DNA of 64,000 nucleotides from the NCBI GenBank assembly GCA_938038785.1, contig CALHTB010000061.1, positions 22,467 to 86,466 of the forward strand. The letters run 5' to 3'. Within the stretch, counting starts at the first letter, position 1. Each line of letters starts with the position of its first letter. Shown piece after piece: positions 59,839 to 64,000 of the stretch. Origin of the DNA: an uncultured Acidimicrobiales bacterium. Lineage in GTDB: Bacteria; Actinomycetota; Acidimicrobiia; Acidimicrobiales; SHLQ01. The notes under the pieces are model-generated. The model saw nothing but the letters and a program-made list of their open reading frames with translations. It did no database searches and was not told where the DNA came from. The position numbers and the translations under genes are program-made.

Positions 59839-61116
59839 CTACTTGGCGTCGAAGATGACGTCGTCGGGGAACGCCGTGATGGCCGGATCGATCGGATCGC
59901 CGCCAGCAAAGACCTCGTTGAGGAAGCGGATAGCAAACGTGTTGGTCAGTTCCTGGGCCCGCTCGATCGGCATATCGTCGGCCAAGCAGCCCTCCTGAGC
60001 GTTGGCTTCAATGGTGTCGATCACGATCTGCTGCGGCGCCTCGAGGGTCGGAAGAAACGCCTGGTAGTCGCAGACGTCGGTAAAGGTCTGGTGTTCGGCG
60101 GCCACCAGATCGACCCGGTATGAGGTTGGGGTATCGATCAGCGCCCACGGCACGGTCACGTTGGGGTCGACCGGCGTAGTTTTATCGTCGGTGCCCACGA
60201 TCACCATGCTGGGAATGCTCATGGTCGACATGCGCTCGTCGGAGAAGAACCCGGCGGCCGGGGCGAGCGGAATAATTGCATCGACTCGCTCGTCGGCCGC
60301 CACTTCAGGTTGGTCTTCAAACGCATCGTGGCCGATCGCCATGGCGTAGGCGGTAAACCCGCCGAACGAGTGCCCGGTCACGGCGATACTCTCCCCGTCG
60401 ATCATCGAGGTGAAGTCGCCGATCTCGGGCGAGGCTGGGTCGAGCGTGGCGTCGAGCACCGCCGAGATGTCGGTCGGCCGGTTGAAGGCGATGACCTCGG
60501 TCGGATCCGAGCTCTCGGTGATCCGTTCCAACGCGGTGTTGCCGATGTGGTCCGGGGCAACGACCACATAACCATGGCTGGCGATGGCTTCGGTGTAGTT
60601 CGAGTGAATGTACCGGAGGCCACCACTGCCGTGGCTGTACACGACGAGCGGGAACGGGCCGTCGGTCGAGGCGTCGGCCACGGTAGCCGTGACCGCATTG
60701 GGCGACTCGTAGTACGTGCCGGGGATGAAGGTGTACTGGTGCGGGTCGCCGGTGGCGCCGTCGGCCAGCGGGAACCACACATCGACAGTAAGGATGCGCT
60801 CGGGGTCGGCCGTGGCGACACTGACCGTGGTGACACCCACGGTGTATGCCCCGGCGTCGAGCAGTTCGAGGTCGGCCAGTTCGGGCGCCGCCTCGGTGGT
60901 TGCGGGTGCCGCTTCGGTCGTGGCCGGTGCCGGCTCCTCGGTAGTGGCGGGCGCTGGCGGTTCGGTATCGGCGGGAGTGGCTTCGGTGGTTGCGGGCGCC
61001 GCGGTGGATTCGGGGCCACCCGCTTCGACCTTGCTATCGGAACCACCACAGGCGGCGGCGATCAAGCCAAACGCCAGCAGAACGACAAGTACTCGAGCGG
61101 TTGCAAAACGGTGCAT
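59839..61116 (-). CDS. Secreted lipoprotein alpha/beta hydrolase (PAF-acetylhydrolase-like)
   Basis: This 425-residue protein has a lipoprotein signal (LAFGLIAAACGG), a long Ala/Pro/Thr/Glu linker with repeated EAAPATT, and a hydrolase domain with the oxyanion part VVYSHGSGGLRYIHSN and nucleophile elbow VTGHSFGGFTAYAM. It is like platelet-activating-factor acetylhydrolase/dienelactone-type esterases. It is anchored outside the membrane. Substrate unknown. Confidence 0.85.
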   Translation of the reverse strand: MHRFATARVLVVLLAFGLIAAACGGSDSKVEAGGPESTAAPATTEATPADTEPPAPATTEEPAPATTEAAPATTEAAPELADLELLDAGAYTVGVTTVSVATADPERILTVDVWFPLADGATGDPHQYTFIPGTYYESPNAVTATVADASTDGPFPLVVYSHGSGGLRYIHSNYTEAIASHGYVVVAPDHIGNTALERITESSDPTEVIAFNRPTDISAVLDATLDPASPEIGDFTSMIDGESIAVTGHSFGGFTAYAMAIGHDAFEDQPEVAADERVDAIIPLAPAAGFFSDERMSTMSIPSMVIVGTDDKTTPVDPNVTVPWALIDTPTSYRVDLVAAEHQTFTDVCDYQAFLPTLEAPQQIVIDTIEANAQEGCLADDMPIERAQELTNTFAIRFLNEVFAGGDPIDPAITAFPDDVIFDAK

Positions 61117-61158
61117 CCCTTCAGCTTCGCACGGCCCTACCCCTAAGTCAGGTTCGGG

Positions 61159-61860
61159 CTAGTCGTCGGTGGTGACGGTTCCGGCGAGGGCGAAGTGGTC
61201 GCTCGGGTAGAACGAATGGCCACTCGCCTCGATCGGATCGTTCCAAACCTCAACGTCGGTTACCGTCACGCCCGGCGACGCGAACCACCGCGTGAAGTAC
61301 GCAGTGAACTCGGCACCGCCATGGCGGAACTTGTTGCGCTTGCTGTTCCAGGTTGCAGGCGAAGGCTTCACCCCGGTGAGACCAGCGTCGGCCAACGCCT
61401 CTTCTTCGTCGAGTCGGGTGTTGGTGTCGCCCACCACCAGAAGCCGTTTGGTCGGGCTGGCCTCGACCACCTTGGCCAACTGCTCCAAACGTTCGGCGGT
61501 GCCCGCCGGGCCGGGTGCGAGATGCACGTTGGCGACGGTCAGATCGCCAAACGTGGCCAAGATCGCCACGCCTTTGACGGTCGTGAACGCCGGTTCGGGG
61601 TCGAGGAGTTCATGTTTGACCAACATGGCGAGGTTGCCACTATGGGACTGCGGGTTGGCCTTAATCATCCCGTGGGTCTCGATAAACGGCACCATGCGGG
61701 GCAGCTCTTGAAGCAACACCAGATCGGGGCTTTGCTCTAGCACGGTGGCCCGAACGTGCGCCTCGGTGTTCTCTTGTCGCCAGTTCTGTGGAGCCTGCGC
61801 CGACCGTTCGAGCATCGCCAAATTCCAGGTGAGGAAGGAAAGGCTGGTCGGCTTGGTCAC
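61159..61860 (-). CDS. Endonuclease/exonuclease/phosphatase-fold protein
   Basis: This 233-residue protein has FLTWNLAMLERSAQ, LVLLQELPRM (metal Glu), VGDTNTRLDEEE and the C-terminal PSDHFALAGTV, the marks of the EEP superfamily. It could be a nuclease or lipid/sugar phosphatase. No signal peptide is visible. Confidence 0.85.
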   Translation of the reverse strand: MTKPTSLSFLTWNLAMLERSAQAPQNWRQENTEAHVRATVLEQSPDLVLLQELPRMVPFIETHGMIKANPQSHSGNLAMLVKHELLDPEPAFTTVKGVAILATFGDLTVANVHLAPGPAGTAERLEQLAKVVEASPTKRLLVVGDTNTRLDEEEALADAGLTGVKPSPATWNSKRNKFRHGGAEFTAYFTRWFASPGVTVTDVEVWNDPIEASGHSFYPSDHFALAGTVTTDD

Positions 61861-61869
61861 CGGACCAAG

Positions 61870-62109
61870 TTAGTCGTCGGCCAACCAGGGGCAGTGCCGG
61901 CAGCGGTTCTCACAGCACGGCCGGTCGGCCAGGTGGGTTGCCGTCATCACAAATAAACCGGTGGTTGGGTCGAGGTAACCCTGCTGGCCGGCCTCCACCG
62001 CAACACGATGGGCCGACATCGATGCCTCGTAGCCGGGATCGCCGGGCGAAAACCGGTCCGGGTGGGGTCTCGCGATGGCGTCGTCGCGGAGTTTGGCGGG
62101 CTCGGTCAC
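61870..62109 (-). CDS. DUF5522 cysteine-rich protein
   Basis: This 79-residue protein ends with GYLDPTTGLFVMTATHLADR followed by PCCENRCRHCPW, the conserved pattern of DUF5522. The four cysteines probably bind a metal or cluster. Function unknown. It is one of the minus-strand genes following pepF. Confidence 0.85.
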   Translation of the reverse strand: MTEPAKLRDDAIARPHPDRFSPGDPGYEASMSAHRVAVEAGQQGYLDPTTGLFVMTATHLADRPCCENRCRHCPWLADD

Positions 62110-62293
62110 TCCCCCGACGGTACCGAGCTGGCGCCCACTACGAAGACTTTTCAGAAGTCTTCAAACAAAAGTGAACCATTGGCGGTAGTTCGGCGTCTGA
62201 CTATATGAGCCTGCAGAACACAGGCTCGAACCCTCGGCATAGTCACAGTGCTGAAGGTTCACCAACACCCAAGGGCGGCGAATCGCCTTACAC

Positions 62294-62331
62294 CCTGGGT
62301 GACGATCGACCCCTCCTGATCGTCACCCAGG
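62294..62331. promoter_or_regulatory. Perfect 14-bp stem-loop in the leader of the GH43 gene
   Basis: CCTGGGTGACGATC pairs with GATCGTCACCCAGG around a 10-base loop (GACCCCTCCT), and CACCC/GGGTG outside can extend it past a bulge. It lies 108 bases before the ATG at 62439, in a 330-base gap without a gene. No T run follows, so it is more likely a leader structure or operator than a terminator. Confidence 0.55.
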
Positions 62332-62438
62332 AAGGGTGTGAAATATGGCGGGTGTTGACCACAACGCGACAACTTTGCGAACTACTTTGGGCATCCGCTG
62401 ATTGCACTCACCCCTCCCTTTGCAACGGCCTTCCGTCC

Positions 62439-63842
62439 ATGACCCCCACGACCCACATTTGGCGGACGCTCACCGTCGCGATCATCGGTGCCATCGTTCT
62501 GGCGTCGCTTGCCGTAGTCGCTCAGGCACCGGCCTCGGCGCAGACCTCCCAGGGACGGTCGGTAAGCGGCGGCCTCGACTTCCCCGACCCGCACATCGTC
62601 CGCGGCGCCACCCGCTGGTGGGCCTACGCAACCAACAGCGCCGGTCAGAACGTGCCAACCCTTTCGTCGGCCGACCTCATCAACTGGCGAGTCGAGGGCG
62701 ACGCTCTTAGCCGGGTAGCTCCCTGGGGTCGAGGCGAAGTGTGGGCTCCGGCAGTCGAGAAGATCGACGGCCGATGGCTCATGTATTTCACCGACCTGCG
62801 CATCGACAGCACGGGTCAGCGCCGCTGCCTCGGCATCGCCATCGCCGACAACCCCGCCGGCCCGTTTAATCCGCTCGACACCTCGCTCCCTTGTGCAGCC
62901 GGGAGCGGCGGGCACATCGATGCCGCGCCCTACCAAGACACCGACGGCTCATGGTGGCTGCTGTACAAGAACGACAGCGGCGGCGTGCCGGTCATCCGGT
63001 CGCGCAAGCTCACCGCCAACGGTCTGACCTATGCCTCGAACGAGTCGATCCTCGTTCGCGCTACCGCGCAATGGGAGGCGGGGGTAAACGAGAACCCGGC
63101 CATGGTTCGGGCGGCCGACGGCACCTTGCACCTGTTCTGGTCGGGCAATAACTGGCGCACCAACAATTACGCCACCGGACACGCGATCTGCAGTAGCCCC
63201 GCTGGCCCGTGTGTCGAGGATCTTGTGCCGTGGCGATTCGGGATTCCGGGCGGCGCCGGTGGCGCGGCCTTTACCCCCATTCTGGGTGGAGAGAAGCCGG
63301 GCACTGCCTTGATGATCTGGCACCAATGGAGCGGCATCGAGGGATACGAAAACGGCGGACGCCGAGTCGCACGCCTTCAACCGGTCGAGTTCTCGGGTAA
63401 CAAAACCCCAACGATCGGGGTCAACACCACCGCCCTCGTTCAACCGTTCACCACGACCTGCAACGGACTGCTCGCCACCATTGTCGGAACCGCCAAAGCA
63501 AACAAGCTGATCGGCACCGATCAGCGCGACATCATCGCTGGCGGCCCGGGCAAGGACACCATTAAGGCCCGCGGCGGCAACGACTTGATCTGTGGCGACC
63601 AGGGCGACGACACCATCATCGGCGGCCCCGGCCGCGACCTGTTGCTCGGCGGTAACGGCGACGACAAGCTCGATGGCAGCGAAGGCCGCGACAACCTGCG
63701 AGGCGGCAAAGGAAACGACACCCTCAAAGGCGGCGACGGCCGAGACAAGCTCAACGGCGGCAAGGGTGCCGACAACCTCAACGGCGGCAAGTCCAAAGAC
63801 AACTGCACCAAAGCCAAGGAAGACTCCCTCCGCCGCTGCTGA
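62439..63842 (+). CDS. Secreted GH43-like protein fused to RTX-type repeats
   Basis: This protein of 467 residues starts MTPTTHIWRTLTVAIIGAIV with a signal ending APASAQ. The five-bladed GH43-type part (about 40-320) has LDFPDPHIVRGATRWWAYAT, WAPAVEKIDGRWLMYFT, HIDAAPYQDTDGSWWLLYK and GVNENPAMV, close to the family's catalytic Asp/Asp/Glu sites. The C-terminus (about 350-467) carries RTX-like GGxGxDxL repeats, several lysine-rich (GGKGNDTLKGGDGRDKL). It is likely an exported arabinan/xylan-type glycosidase; substrate unknown. An open extension upstream to 62205 covers the stem-loop and is rejected. Confidence 0.8.
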   Translation: MTPTTHIWRTLTVAIIGAIVLASLAVVAQAPASAQTSQGRSVSGGLDFPDPHIVRGATRWWAYATNSAGQNVPTLSSADLINWRVEGDALSRVAPWGRGEVWAPAVEKIDGRWLMYFTDLRIDSTGQRRCLGIAIADNPAGPFNPLDTSLPCAAGSGGHIDAAPYQDTDGSWWLLYKNDSGGVPVIRSRKLTANGLTYASNESILVRATAQWEAGVNENPAMVRAADGTLHLFWSGNNWRTNNYATGHAICSSPAGPCVEDLVPWRFGIPGGAGGAAFTPILGGEKPGTALMIWHQWSGIEGYENGGRRVARLQPVEFSGNKTPTIGVNTTALVQPFTTTCNGLLATIVGTAKANKLIGTDQRDIIAGGPGKDTIKARGGNDLICGDQGDDTIIGGPGRDLLLGGNGDDKLDGSEGRDNLRGGKGNDTLKGGDGRDKLNGGKGADNLNGGKSKDNCTKAKEDSLRRC

Positions 63843-63916
63843 CCGGTTGCCCACGCAGCGCGCGATTCACGCGTCCGCGAACCCAAAACCGCCTAGAATC
63901 CCACGCTAAGCGTTCG

Positions 63917-64000
63917 GTGCCAGGCTCCAGTGCCAGGCTCCAGTGCCAGGCTCCAGTGCCAGGCTCCAGTGCCAGGCTCCAGTGCCAGGCTCCAGTGCCA
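63917..64000. repeat. 13-bp tandem repeat running off the right edge
   Basis: GTGCCAGGCTCCA is repeated without change from 63917 to the window end, about 6.5 copies. The -10-like hexamer TAGAAT (63894-63899) lies 17 bases before the first copy. The 158 bases after the GH43 gene hold no gene within the window. Confidence 0.95.

Noticed and set aside
62200..62245. tRNA-like T-arm (GGTTCGAGCC on the minus strand)
   Set aside because: No acceptor, D or anticodon stems can be formed around it.
62205..62438. 78-residue N-terminal extension of the GH43 protein
   Set aside because: It crosses the perfect stem-loop and places the signal peptide internally; ATG 62439 gives a normal signal.
63917..64000. 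CRISPR or coding repeat at the right edge
   Set aside because: The 13-bp units are contiguous and not a multiple of three.

Overview
The window looks like one stretch of chromosome from a GC-rich actinobacterium, most likely of the class Acidimicrobiia (Ilumatobacter-like). This is inferred from frequent GTG starts, a mycothiol-linked enzyme pair, DUF2510, DUF5318 and DUF5522 proteins, and a pcnA/sigma/anti-sigma locus like the mycobacterial sigM region. I see no rRNA, tRNA, intact insertion sequence, prophage or CRISPR array. About 61 genes are supported, packed tightly and often overlapping by 1-4 bases.

Layout. 1-1.2 kb: edge of a sensor histidine kinase and a small ribbon-helix-helix-like protein. 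1.3-11.8 kb: polyamine uptake and breakdown. One minus-strand operon runs GNAT, Lrp-type regulator, agmatinase, PotA, PotB, PotC, PotD and ends in a UUCG-loop terminator. A second minus operon pairs a class III aminotransferase with an Ntn/C45 amidohydrolase, and a divergent PuuB-like FAD oxidase lies beside it. 11.9-14.9 kb: DJ-1-like protein with a 20-bp palindromic operator candidate, metallo-beta-lactamase-fold protein, TetR regulator with a Cys-Pro-Cys motif, and a flavin/PNPOx-like protein. 15.1-21.3 kb: two GGDEF-EAL proteins flanking a guanine deaminase; the first has a degenerate EAL loop. 21.4-24.5 kb: PrsW-type membrane protease, PIG-L deacetylase and an Rv2466c-like thioredoxin-fold protein. 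24.6-29.2 kb: secreted or surface proteins (lipoproteins, RTX-repeat protein, His/Asp-rich peptide, GH16), a flavodoxin-fold protein and a compound repeat region. 29.3-38.1 kb: transporters, HAD, VOC, SirB1-like and RCC1-repeat proteins, and a TauD/GBBH-fold protein whose iron ligands appear lost. 38.2-43.2 kb: LLM flavin monooxygenase, GMC oxidoreductase, PanB, DUF5318 protein and methyltransferase.

43.3-52.3 kb: CCA-adding enzyme, GNAT, DUF6049-like surface protein, DegV, an apparently active Ser/Thr kinase with a mycobacterial-MviN-like ectodomain, an ECF sigma factor and its membrane anti-sigma factor. This resembles the mycobacterial pcnA-MviN-sigM locus with the MurJ flippase part missing, and I consider it the most interesting region. 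52.3-64 kb: RtcB RNA ligase, TolB-like/RTX protein, aminomutase-like enzyme, GNAT, a DJ-1-fold protein with Ser in place of the catalytic Cys, oligoendopeptidase F, a lipoprotein alpha/beta hydrolase, an EEP-fold nuclease/phosphatase, a DUF5522 protein, and a GH43/RTX protein followed by a 13-bp tandem repeat running off the edge.

All functional calls rest on reading motifs by eye. No database search was possible, so family names are recognition and pathway roles are inference.
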